This document shows positions 7,845 to 15,110 of a stretch of 32,204 nt of DNA, piece by piece. This DNA comes from Gorillibacterium massiliense (GTDB lineage Bacteria > Bacillota > Bacilli > Paenibacillales > NBRC-103111), in assembly GCF_000455485.1 (NCBI RefSeq), contig NZ_CBQR020000136.1, positions 1 to 32,204 on the forward strand, read 5' to 3'. The position numbers and the translations under genes are program-made. Below the pieces are notes generated by a model. That model made no database searches and was not told the origin of the DNA. It saw only the letters and a program-made list of their open reading frames with translations. Numbering within the stretch: the first letter of the stretch is position 1; every line of letters starts with the position of its first letter.

Positions 7845-8615
7845 CTATAACGATACTTTTTTCTCCAGCACATACGCGCTTGCTCGATTGATCAAATAGG
7901 CTGCCACCCAACTGATCGCCATATAAAGAAGCATATTCCAATTCAATGTATATACAAATGCTGACTGCTTATCCGTAAATATGTTAGAGGCACTCCCTTG
8001 GTACAGGAAGGAAATGCTCGTCATCGAGATAACCCAGAGCATTGCCGTTGCCGGTCGAAGCGATGAGTAACGGGCATTTGCCGTAAACAGGCTGACTGCA
8101 AGAATGAGGGGTGAAAAACCGACAAGCATGACCATCCATTTAAGCCCGGCTTGCATGGTGTTCATGAGATCGGAAAACGACATCCCATACAGCATCTGTG
8201 CTATAAGGGTACCGTAAAGGATAGCAAATGCCATAATGACCAAGACAACACCCACCAGTTGAATCAATAGCGTTACGAATTTGGCGGATATCAGCCATAT
8301 GCGGGGATAAGGCAAGGTTAGCCACCATCCATTGGTGTCATTATCCCATTCCTTTCCTATGCTGCGGTTTCCGAAAACGAAGACCATATAGGGGAGGCTG
8401 AAGCTGACGCCAAAGATAAAATTCAGGGTATCCTCTTGGTTAATCTTCTTTTGGATGGCGAAATAGGTCACCACACCAACGATAACAGCAACTACAAAGA
8501 GGAAGTATGCATACCACCATCCTTTATGGACGGGCACCCGTTTTTGTTTGCGCCAGTTTCCTTTGGCTCTGAGTTCATGAAGAACCAACTTCCAGAAAAT
8601 AGGGCTTGCGATCAT
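7845..8615 (-). CDS. Multi-pass membrane protein, ABC permease component (YhcE-like)
   Basis: 256 aa from ATG 8615, chosen because an AAGGAG site lies eight bases upstream and because the ATG overlaps the stop of the preceding ATPase (ATGA); the GTG at 8624 touches the ribosome site and is unlikely. About six hydrophobic spans are visible: near 33-53 (WWYAYFLFVVAVIVGVV), 65-85, 107-135, 150-172, 185-203 and 225-243. No catalytic motif. It follows the YhcG-like ATPase and precedes the second ATPase, so it most likely forms a transporter with the former. Sequence similarity to B. subtilis YhcE is suggested by operon position and size only. Confidence 0.75.
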   Translation of the reverse strand: MIASPIFWKLVLHELRAKGNWRKQKRVPVHKGWWYAYFLFVVAVIVGVVTYFAIQKKINQEDTLNFIFGVSFSLPYMVFVFGNRSIGKEWDNDTNGWWLTLPYPRIWLISAKFVTLLIQLVGVVLVIMAFAILYGTLIAQMLYGMSFSDLMNTMQAGLKWMVMLVGFSPLILAVSLFTANARYSSLRPATAMLWVISMTSISFLYQGSASNIFTDKQSAFVYTLNWNMLLYMAISWVAAYLINRASAYVLEKKVSL

Positions 8616-9325
8616 GCCTTCCACTCCTTCTTGTAGATGGATCGAAATACTTGGTGCAAGGAACCATGCTCCGCTCGCAAATCCTCTGATTCTCCCGACC
8701 AGATCACTTTTCCATGGTCCAGCATCACGATGTAATCGAAAAGCCCTTCCACTTCCTGAATATCATGGGTGCTGATTAAAATCGATTGCTGCCGTTCTTC
8801 GATCATATCGATGATGGCCGCGACGATCGATTCTCTTGAAATAACGTCGATACCGGCAAAAGGTTCGTCGAGAATAATGAGCGGCACATCACGGGCTAAA
8901 CAAAGGATGAGCAGCACCCGAGCTTCCTGCCCCCGGCTCATGCCACCGATCTTCGCTTCCAAGTCGACTTCCATGAATTCGGCAAGCCGTTCCGCTCTCG
9001 CCGGATCAAAGGCCGGAAGAAATGTTTTTCCCCAGTTGATCAATTGATTGACTGTATAGCTTGGATACCAATGTGCCCGGTCCGGCAAATAAGCGATCTC
9101 TTTATTCGTCTGCCATCCCGGTTCCCGGCCAAGTACTTGAACCCGTCCCGAATCCGGCTTGGTAAGTCCCGTCACCATCCGAAAGAAACTGGATTTCCCG
9201 CAACCGTTAGGACCCAGGATACCGACGATTTTACCTTCCGGAATGGAGACTGAAAAGTTATCCAGTGCAACCGTTCTTCCATACTGCTTCGCGATTCGCT
9301 CACATTCGATTAGAGGTCGAGTCAT
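8612..9325 (-). CDS. ABC transporter ATP-binding protein (YtrB/YhcG-like)
   Basis: 237 aa. Walker A is GPNGCGKSS (38-46) and Walker B is IILDEPFAGID (150-160), with the H-loop STHD following. Two positions are unusual: the signature is MSRGQ (129-133) rather than LSGGQ, and the usual Q-loop glutamine is not evident, the region reading IAYLPDRAHWYPSYTV. Both traits occur in the YtrB/YhcG group that travels with YtrA-type regulators. The ATG overlaps the stop of the GntR gene (ATGA). It probably drives the permease at 7845-8615. Confidence 0.88.
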   Translation of the reverse strand: MTRPLIECERIAKQYGRTVALDNFSVSIPEGKIVGILGPNGCGKSSFFRMVTGLTKPDSGRVQVLGREPGWQTNKEIAYLPDRAHWYPSYTVNQLINWGKTFLPAFDPARAERLAEFMEVDLEAKIGGMSRGQEARVLLILCLARDVPLIILDEPFAGIDVISRESIVAAIIDMIEERQQSILISTHDIQEVEGLFDYIVMLDHGKVIWSGESEDLRAEHGSLHQVFRSIYKKEWKA

Positions 9326-9729
9326 TTCTCATGTTCTCCTTTTCCCGCTATGAATCGTTGGTGGATGTATTCCTGAACATCATCTTCTGTCAAGCCCAAA
9401 CTTTCCATCTGAGCGACAAAAGCGTTAATATATTGCGCAGCCAGATCTCTGCGGAAGATGTGCACCCGCTCGGGCGAGGAAGTTACGTATGTCCCTTGAC
9501 CTCGGCGCTTCTCCGTCAGTCCGTCCCGTTCCAATTCCTGATACGCGCGCATCACGGTGTTGGGATTCATTTTCAAATCCTGAGCCAACTCCCGTACGGA
9601 AGGCATCTTCTCACCCAAGCCAATCTCTCCTTTCGCAATGGAGCTTCGCACCTGATCCAGCACTTGCTCATACAGCGGTTGACTAAAATCGATTTGGAAA
9701 CGTATGGTGCCAACCTGCTCTTTTTCCAT
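9322..9729 (-). CDS. GntR-family transcriptional regulator, YtrA subfamily
   Basis: 135 aa from ATG 9729, which has AAGGAGG six bases upstream (an ATG-less extension to 9750 lacks a site). The N-terminal winged helix-turn-helix reads PLYEQVLDQVRSSIAKGEI, then MPSVRELAQDL, NPNTVMRAYQELE and GLTEKRRGQGTYV, the classic GntR domain (about 13-82). Only a short ~50-residue tail with coiled-helix character follows, as in YtrA proteins, which lack a large effector domain and sense by dimer change. It heads the operon of two ATPases and two permeases and should repress it from the operator at 9772-9794. Confidence 0.92.
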   Translation of the reverse strand: MEKEQVGTIRFQIDFSQPLYEQVLDQVRSSIAKGEIGLGEKMPSVRELAQDLKMNPNTVMRAYQELERDGLTEKRRGQGTYVTSSPERVHIFRRDLAAQYINAFVAQMESLGLTEDDVQEYIHQRFIAGKGEHEK

Positions 9730-9771
9730 ATCTGTCCTCCTTGCTTCCAAGACCTGCGTGTCGTGCTATAG

Positions 9772-9803
9772 GTGTATTATATCACTTAATACACTTAATG
9801 CAA
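9772..9803 (-). promoter_or_regulatory. Promoter of the GntR/ABC operon with overlapping YtrA-type operator
   Basis: On the minus strand a -35 box TTGCAT (9798-9803) and a -10 box TATAAT (9776-9781) are 16 bases apart. An inverted repeat GTGTATTA (9772-9779) and TAATACAC (9787-9794) covers the -10 box. Its outer arms GTGTA and TACAC are 13 bases apart, the same geometry as the YtrA operator of B. subtilis as I recall it (AGTGTA-13-AACACT). Binding would block RNA polymerase, giving autorepression. Confidence 0.8.
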
Positions 9804-9821
9804 TAGTAGAATCCAAAAAAA

Positions 9822-9844
9822 TACAAAAGCAGCCCGAAGGCTGC
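9822..9844 (-). terminator. Intrinsic terminator of the GNAT gene
   Basis: On the minus strand GCAGCC and GGCTGC form a stem closed by a TTCG tetraloop (9829-9844), followed by TTTTGTATTTTTTT. It lies 40 bases after the acetyltransferase stop and directly upstream of the promoter of the next minus-strand operon. Confidence 0.85.
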
Positions 9845-9885
9845 CTTTGCCCTTATGGTATAAGGTCGTGAAGCTCATTGAACGA

Positions 9886-10782
9886 TCAATCGCGCAGGTT
9901 CCACCACGTATACGTCGAGCAGGGGCGGAAGCCGATATTGTAATAGAACTGTTGAGACGAGCCGACATACGCCCACTTTGCTCCCCGTTCTCCGCAACGT
10001 TTGATACCCTCAAGTACAGCTGCTTTGCCGAGGCCCATCATCCGGTAATCCGGATCGGTAGCCACCGGTTCCACAAGCGCATAATCGTTGCCGGGGACAT
10101 GCCACATGCCGCAATAAGCGACAAACTCACCATTAGGAGCGGCTACAGCAACTTTCAAGCGCAGATCCACATGAGGCCCGGAAAGCTCCTGTTTCCTGCT
10201 GGCCAGCTTTTCTTCCGTCTCAGGTGCCGGGCCTTCATGATTGAAGCCTCGCCACATAACTCGGTTGTATTTCGCCAAATCGTAATCCTCGTCAAGGCAA
10301 ACGATGCGGAATCCTTCCGGCAGATGATAGCCGATTGTCTCTTCGCGAATCGGGATAATAGCGGTTTCTTCCCGGTTTTGGGTTGGACGGAAGCCCATTT
10401 TAGCGGCCGCATCCTGAAATTCACCATCGGCATCGTTAAGGATGATGCTAAGCTTGCCGTCTTTTCGCAAATGATCCATGGCATATGCCAACATTTCATC
10501 GCTCAAATGGCGGTATCGGGGTTCGAAGATCAGCCAGGCATGCCCGACGGTTTCTTCATAGGTAGCAAGAGCGACAATTTCATCTTCATTCATCCACAGC
10601 CCGATCCGGTGCAAGTTCTTCCTGTCCAAAAGGTAATGGGAGATCATCCATTCCCAACGTCCCCACAAAAAGTTATTATTTACGACCCCATCTCGGTTCA
10701 ACTTGTTGAGAAAGTCAAACACCCGAAAATAATCTTCCGTAAACCCGGCTTTTCCGCTGTATGTCCTAAAGATAACTGCCAT
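9886..10782 (-). CDS. Tandem GNAT-family N-acetyltransferase
   Basis: 298 aa from ATG 10782. An AAGGGG site nine bases upstream favours this over the ATG two codons earlier or the longer frame to 10866. The length and pattern suggest two GNAT folds: a degenerate N-terminal one (about 1-140) and a C-terminal one (about 150-298). The C-terminal fold carries the acetyl-CoA-binding motif A, VEPVATDPDYRMMGLGKAAV, followed by GIKRCGERGAKWAYVGSS and the closing FYYNIGFRP strand. These cytoplasmic enzymes move an acetyl group from acetyl-CoA to an amine; the substrate cannot be predicted. It stands alone between its own terminator and a divergent chr operon. Confidence 0.88.
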   Translation of the reverse strand: MAVIFRTYSGKAGFTEDYFRVFDFLNKLNRDGVVNNNFLWGRWEWMISHYLLDRKNLHRIGLWMNEDEIVALATYEETVGHAWLIFEPRYRHLSDEMLAYAMDHLRKDGKLSIILNDADGEFQDAAAKMGFRPTQNREETAIIPIREETIGYHLPEGFRIVCLDEDYDLAKYNRVMWRGFNHEGPAPETEEKLASRKQELSGPHVDLRLKVAVAAPNGEFVAYCGMWHVPGNDYALVEPVATDPDYRMMGLGKAAVLEGIKRCGERGAKWAYVGSSQQFYYNIGFRPCSTYTWWNLRD

Positions 10783-11121
10783 TCCCATCCGCCCCTTCCA
10801 TTTTGGTTCCATTATAGAAAAAACCGATAGAACAGGAATATATAAACTTCTTCTATAAAAAAACATTCTCGCGAAGCAGCAGGTTTTGTACTTTTTCCAC
10901 TGATGCCAACGTTTCCGCGTTCATTCCCCATACATACTCCTCTAGAGGCAATATTCTCCCTGTCAAATTGGAGTAAACACCAAAATAAAATAAAGTTAAT
11001 GGGATTACTCTGAATTAGCGCGTAAATATCAGCTAATAGAGGGTGTTCACAATAACTTTAAACCAATATGATATTATCTATGCTATACTTACTCTATTAA
11101 TTTTTGAGAAGAGGCCTGACC
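10783..11121. other. Divergent intergenic region between the GNAT gene and the chr operon
   Basis: AT-rich, about 340 bases, expected to hold both promoters. I see an inverted repeat ATTAGC...GCTAAT near 11014-11038 and AT-rich -10-like hexamers (TATGCT, TATACT) near 11080-11095 on the plus strand, but no convincing paired -35 box. A 39-codon minus-strand frame with a ribosome site exists here but is not supported as a gene. Confidence 0.4.
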
Positions 11122-11760
11122 ATGCCGGATCAAAAAGTAAGCTGGAAGCTTTTGGGTGAAGTATTCTTGAGCTTCCTAAAAATCGCTCCCGTCACTTTCG
11201 GAGGCGGTTATGCGGTCATTCCCGCCATCGAGCAGGAAGTGGTCGAAAAGCGCAAATGGCTCGAAGAACAAGAAACCGCGGATGTCTTGGCTGTGAGCCA
11301 ATCGATCCCTGGCGCCATCGCCATCAATTCCGCCACTTTTATCGGTTATAAAATCGCCCGCATCCCCGGCGCCATCGCGGCCATGCTGGGTATGCTGCTG
11401 CCGACTTTTCTTATCGTCATCGGACTTTGCGCCGTTTTTCTGCATATTCAAGATAGCCCGAAAGCGGCGGCTGCGTTCAAGGCGATTAAAGCGTCCATCG
11501 TAGCCCTCATCGTCTATGCAGGACTAAAAATAGCTAGGTCCGCTATCTTCGACAAGACGACTCTTTGCACCGTTTTGGCAACAACTTTATTAATGGTAGT
11601 CACCGGAATGAATCCGGTTTTCGTCATGCTCAGCGGCATCGCCGTCGGCATTTTGCAGGTAAAGGCAAAGGAATTGTTAGGTCTAGCGGTGCGCCTGAAT
11701 AAAGAAGACGATCATGAGCATTTCGTCTACAAAGATTATTTTATCGGAGACGGCATTTAG
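11122..11760 (+). CDS. Chromate transporter ChrA family, short form, first subunit
   Basis: 212 aa from ATG 11122, which has AAGAGG seven bases upstream (a TTG at 11104 is also open but has no site). It is half the size of the classical ~400-residue ChrA. The conserved ChrA N-terminal motif FLKIAPVTFGGGYAVIPAIEQEVVE is seen as FGGGYAVIP with a following W, then SQSIPGAIAINSATFIGYK, the second ChrA signature. About six membrane spans follow. Short ChrA proteins come as adjacent pairs that work together, exporting chromate in B. subtilis (YwrA/YwrB, chr3N/chr3C). The next gene is the partner. The C-terminal tail KEDDHEHFVYKDYFIGDGI is hydrophilic. Confidence 0.88.
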   Translation: MPDQKVSWKLLGEVFLSFLKIAPVTFGGGYAVIPAIEQEVVEKRKWLEEQETADVLAVSQSIPGAIAINSATFIGYKIARIPGAIAAMLGMLLPTFLIVIGLCAVFLHIQDSPKAAAAFKAIKASIVALIVYAGLKIARSAIFDKTTLCTVLATTLLMVVTGMNPVFVMLSGIAVGILQVKAKELLGLAVRLNKEDDHEHFVYKDYFIGDGI

Positions 11761-11778
11761 CAGCAGGAGATGAGCCCG

Positions 11779-12321
11779 TTGATCGTATGGCAATTGTTTA
11801 CTACATTCATGGTCATCGGTTTTGTTTCCTTTGGCGGGGGCTACGCGATGATCCCCGTAATCGGCGCCCAGGTGGAGAAGCATCACTGGATGACCCCCCA
11901 AGCCTATTTAAACGCCACCGCCGTAGCCGGCATGTCTCCCGGCCCAATCGCCACCAATACAGCTATTTTCGTAGGTTATCAAACGGCGGGTCTACCCGGC
12001 GCCATTATCTCAGCCATCGGAATCATTTTGCCTTCTCTCATACTCGTCATTCTGGCAGCAGCCTTCTTTTATAAAGTTTACAAGTATAAAACCGTGCGGG
12101 CGGCTTTCTACGGACTCCGTCCCATCGTAACCGGCGTCATTTTTTTCGGAGCAATCAAGTTCGCTTTGGCTAGCGGGATGATGGCGGCAAGCGATCTTTA
12201 TTCTTCCGTTATGCTATGGCTGATCTTTGCCGGATCGCTATACGCTCTTTTAAAGTTGCGCACCCATCCTTTTTATGTCATTGTAATATCGGGGTTAGTC
12301 GGCATTGCCGTCTTTACTTGA
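11779..12321 (+). CDS. Chromate transporter ChrA family, short form, second subunit
   Basis: 180 aa if begun at TTG 11779; an ATG at 11770 would add three residues, but the AGGAG ribosome site (11765-11769) touches that ATG, while it is nine bases from the TTG. Motifs repeat those of the first subunit: FGGGYAMIPVIGAQVE, then AGMSPGPIATNTAIFVGYQ, then about five spans. It begins 18 bases after the first subunit ends. The two halves probably insert with opposite topology and form one transporter, as shown for the B. subtilis pair. Confidence 0.88.
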   Translation: MIVWQLFTTFMVIGFVSFGGGYAMIPVIGAQVEKHHWMTPQAYLNATAVAGMSPGPIATNTAIFVGYQTAGLPGAIISAIGIILPSLILVILAAAFFYKVYKYKTVRAAFYGLRPIVTGVIFFGAIKFALASGMMAASDLYSSVMLWLIFAGSLYALLKLRTHPFYVIVISGLVGIAVFT

Positions 12322-12349
12322 TCCTGCGGCGTAAAAGGAGCGATACCGG

Positions 12350-13555
12350 TTGATATCTGGAAGCGATCATATTCAAAGCGCTAAAGCCAAAGAAATCTAT
12401 CTTTCCATTCGCAGACACGGCACGGTATCCAAGCTGGTCCTTCTGGAGGAAAGCGGTTTGACCGCAAGCACATTGACCCGGATTCTCGAAGAACTGCGGG
12501 CACAAAGCCTGATCCTGGAGGTTGGCTTAGGCGAATCGACGGGTGGGCGACGGCCTGTTCTCTATGAAACCAACCCTACCTATGCCTATCTCTTCGGCGT
12601 TGAAATCTCTCGTACTCATTCCAGGCTTGTCCTGTTCGATTTGCATTTGCATTCCCTCGGTTCCGTCTCGTGGAAGATGAACGCTTCCCTGACCCCCGAT
12701 CGCCTGATTCAATTGATAACCGAACATGTACCGACGCTGCTTAAAACAAACAACATCGAAAAAGAACGGGTGCTCGGAATTGGAATCGGCGCAGTGGGAC
12801 CGCTCGACCGCAAGCTGGGGATCATCCTGAATCCTACCCACTTTCCCGCGGAGGGCTGGACCCAGGTTCCGATAAAAGAGCGGCTGGAGCAGCTGCTCGG
12901 TCTGCCGGTTTATTTGGATAACGGAGCCAATACCGGTCTGCTCGGAGAATATTGGCTCAGCGACAACCGGCAACAGCATCAACTGCTGTATTTGCATGCA
13001 GGCATCGGCATGCGCTCCGCCATCATGAATGAAGGCCGAATCTTTTATGGCGTCATGGATACCGAAGGTGCCGTCGGTCAGATGATCATCGAAAGTGCCG
13101 GTGTTCCTTCCGACACCCCGGGAGGTAATTACGGCGCATGGGAATCCTATGTTTCCATCCAGAACCTGATCACGCAAGCGGTGGCTAGTTGGAAGCAAGG
13201 AAGAACGGTCGCCCTTAGTCAGTGGGCGAACAATCCTGATGAGCTGCAGTTTGCTCATCTGATTGCCGCACTTCAAGCCGGCGATCCCGTCATCATCGAG
13301 CTATTCCGCCAGGCGGCCGCCTATTTCGGCATCGGCCTCGCTAACCTGATCAACATTCTTCATCCCGAAGAAGTTATCCTCGGCGGGCCTCTGTTCTCTT
13401 CCAACGACTTTTTCTTTGAGGAAACGACGCGGATTGCTCTGGAGAAAACCTATTACCGCCAATACTACAACGTCCGCTTCACCAAAGGGCAGCTGGGCGA
13501 CGCCGCTGTCTCTACCGGCGCAGCGGCACTGGTGCTCAGCAAGCTGACGGAATAA
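12350..13555 (+). CDS. ROK-family transcriptional regulator
   Basis: 401 aa from TTG 12350, with AAAGGAG nine bases upstream. An N-terminal winged helix-turn-helix (about 9-62, with LLEESGLTASTLTRILEEL) is followed by GRRPV and the ROK sugar-kinase fold (about 75-398). Key ROK positions are changed: the kinase aspartate of the ENDAN motif is glycine (LDNGAN, 189-194), the zinc histidine of GHM is glutamine (GQM, 243-245), and the zinc cysteines are missing (TPGGNYGAWE, 256-265). It should therefore be a DNA-binding repressor without kinase activity. It follows the chromate transporter pair by 28 bases on the same strand and is probably cotranscribed. Its effector is unknown. Confidence 0.9.
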   Translation: MISGSDHIQSAKAKEIYLSIRRHGTVSKLVLLEESGLTASTLTRILEELRAQSLILEVGLGESTGGRRPVLYETNPTYAYLFGVEISRTHSRLVLFDLHLHSLGSVSWKMNASLTPDRLIQLITEHVPTLLKTNNIEKERVLGIGIGAVGPLDRKLGIILNPTHFPAEGWTQVPIKERLEQLLGLPVYLDNGANTGLLGEYWLSDNRQQHQLLYLHAGIGMRSAIMNEGRIFYGVMDTEGAVGQMIIESAGVPSDTPGGNYGAWESYVSIQNLITQAVASWKQGRTVALSQWANNPDELQFAHLIAALQAGDPVIIELFRQAAAYFGIGLANLINILHPEEVILGGPLFSSNDFFFEETTRIALEKTYYRQYYNVRFTKGQLGDAAVSTGAAALVLSKLTE

Positions 13556-13649
13556 TCCATAAGACTGGACAACGTCCTGGATATGAAGCACAAAAAGGGT
13601 CTCCCGCATGTAAACTGGACCCCATGGACTGGACACTTTGAAAAAAGTG

Positions 13650-13678
13650 TTTAGGCTATGGAGTCCTTTTTGTATACT
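13650..13678 (+). promoter_or_regulatory. Probable transposase promoter
   Basis: A weak -35 box TTTAGG (13650-13655) and a good -10 box TATACT (13673-13678) are 17 bases apart, 25 bases before the transposase start, inside the insertion sequence. Confidence 0.45.
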
Positions 13679-13703
13679 TGTAATGGCATCTAAGGAGGGC
13701 ATA

Positions 13704-15038
13704 ATGAGCAAGAAACTATTCTCTAAGGCAGATCAGGAACTTCTCTCTAAGAACAAGTACGTCAAGAACGTAAGCGACAAAGCTATAACCTATTCAGATG
13801 AATTTAAACGGTTGTTCATTGACCTTTATCTAGCGGGCAAGTCACCTAGGGAGATATTTGAATCTCACGGGTTCAATATAGAGATTTTAGGAAAGAAGCG
13901 CTTAGAACAATGTGCGGGGCGCTGGAAGAAGGCCTATGAGCGAAATGGTATTATTGCCCTGTCGGATTCTCGTAAAGAATCCTCAGGGCGCCCGCTTAGA
14001 CGAGAGATGACACAAGAAGAGATCATTACCAAGCAAGAGGCGCGAATTAAGCTTCTGGAGTCCCAACTTGAATTGCTAAAAAAAGCAGATACGAAAGAAA
14101 GGTTGCTGGTAGCAAAGGGAGAAAACCCAAGCAAGAATAAGCTATTTGAGTTAATTGAGGATGCTGTAAATGAAGGATTTAAGCGCATGACGCGTTACTT
14201 ATGTGAGCTGCTTAATGTCTCACATTCGGGGTATTACAGCTATCTAAAGGCCACAGAAGCCCGTAAAGAAAGAGCTCGGCGTGATGCAGAGGCTGGAGAG
14301 TTAATCAAAAGGGCGTTCCGTAGAAGAGGCTTTAAGAAGGGCTCCCGCTCGATAAAGATGGTCTTAGAAAATGAGTTTAAAGTCATCTACAATCGCAAAC
14401 GGATCCGCAGACATATGCGGCGTCTGAATCTAGTTTGTCCTCATCGTAAGCCCAATCCTTACAGACGAATGGCAAAGGCTACTCAAGAACATCGGGTTGT
14501 ACCTAATAAGCTGCAGCGGGATTTCAAGAAGGGGATTCCGGGTCTTGTGCTGCTCACCGACATCACTTACCTTCCGTTTGGACGACGCTCGGAGATGGGC
14601 TACTTATCCACCATATTAGATGGTTCTACAGGGGAACTACTCGCCTACAACCTCTCTAATCGCATTACTCTGCCATTAGCAACAGATACCATTAACCAAC
14701 TCATGAAGCAGCGTCGGTTAAAGTTACATAAAGATGCCTTTATCCATTCGGATCAGGGAGGCCATTATACAAGCCCCAAATACCAAGAACTTCTGAAGGA
14801 AAAGGGACTTGGTCAATCCATGTCTAGACGAGGAAACTGCTGGGACAATGCCCCACAAGAATCTTTCTTCGGTCATATGAAGGACCATGTTGTTAGTCGA
14901 AACTGCACCACATTCGAAGAACTTAAACAAGAGATAGATCGCTACATCCATTACTACAACAACCACAGATACCAATGGGGATTAAAAAAGATGACCCCTG
15001 TTCAGTACAGGAATCATCTTTTGTCTGTTGCTGCTTAA
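13704..15038 (+). CDS. IS3-family transposase, single-frame OrfAB fusion
   Basis: 444 aa from ATG 13704 (AAGGAGG upstream). The N-terminal part is the OrfA-like helix-turn-helix region (YSDEFKRLFIDLYLAGKSPREIF) and a leucine-zipper-like helix (about 105-125). It continues without a frameshift into the OrfB part: HTH_21-like segment (about 155-210) and rve integrase core. The DDE residues are visible as LLTDITYLPF, HSDQGGHYTS and the glutamate in NAPQESFFGHMK. Most family members need a -1 frameshift to join OrfA and OrfB; here both are in one frame. An A7G run at 14078-14085 sits at the expected junction. Codon use looks more AT-rich than the neighbours. Confidence 0.93.
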   Translation: MSKKLFSKADQELLSKNKYVKNVSDKAITYSDEFKRLFIDLYLAGKSPREIFESHGFNIEILGKKRLEQCAGRWKKAYERNGIIALSDSRKESSGRPLRREMTQEEIITKQEARIKLLESQLELLKKADTKERLLVAKGENPSKNKLFELIEDAVNEGFKRMTRYLCELLNVSHSGYYSYLKATEARKERARRDAEAGELIKRAFRRRGFKKGSRSIKMVLENEFKVIYNRKRIRRHMRRLNLVCPHRKPNPYRRMAKATQEHRVVPNKLQRDFKKGIPGLVLLTDITYLPFGRRSEMGYLSTILDGSTGELLAYNLSNRITLPLATDTINQLMKQRRLKLHKDAFIHSDQGGHYTSPKYQELLKEKGLGQSMSRRGNCWDNAPQESFFGHMKDHVVSRNCTTFEELKQEIDRYIHYYNNHRYQWGLKKMTPVQYRNHLLSVAA

Positions 15039-15110
15039 CTCTTTTTTTCGAAGTGTCCTTGACGCAGGGTCCAGTTTAATGCGGGAGACCCTTTTTTTAT
15101 CGGCAAACGC

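Larger units (their letters stand above)
13611..15078 (+). mobile_element. IS3-family insertion sequence, 1468 bp, apparently complete
   Basis: The ends are inverted repeats: TAAACTGGACCC at 13611-13622 and its exact complement at 15067-15078. Partial matching continues inward to about 32 bases (GGACACTT.GAA is shared). A three-base direct repeat ATG flanks it (13608-13610 and 15079-15081), the usual duplication size for this family. It carries one intact transposase gene. Near the left end ACACTTT and AAAGTGT (about 13633-13650) form a small hairpin that may shield the gene from outside transcription. The termini do not start with the TG common in this family, so the exact boundary could be off by a base or two. 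Confidence 0.9.
13592..15098. terminator. Bidirectional terminator split by an insertion sequence
   Basis: The left arm AAAAAGGGTCTCCCG (13592-13606) and the right arm CGGGAGACCCTTTTT (15082-15096) are perfectly complementary over 15 bases. If the insertion sequence and one copy of its ATG duplication are removed, they form a hairpin with a CATG loop and T tracts on both sides, placed between the stop codons of the convergent ROK and methyltransferase genes. It is now 1.47 kb apart and probably cannot act as a simple terminator. Confidence 0.8.

Noticed and set aside
7834-7941. N-terminal extension of the YhcH-like ATPase up to 7941.
   Set aside because: It would overlap the preceding permease gene by nearly 100 bases, and a perfect AGGAGGG site precedes the GTG at 7833.
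10813-10932. A 39-codon minus-strand frame starting MGNERGNVGISG with an AGAGGAG site, upstream of the GNAT gene.
   Set aside because: The composition is not protein-like, it has no recognisable motif, and it lies in an AT-rich promoter region; the ribosome site could be chance.
13592-13642. Reading the whole AAAAAGGGTCTCCCG...TAAACTGGACCC block as one long terminal inverted repeat of the insertion sequence.
   Set aside because: The outer 15 bases rebuild a terminator once the element is removed, and the ATG target repeat marks the boundary between outer and inner parts.
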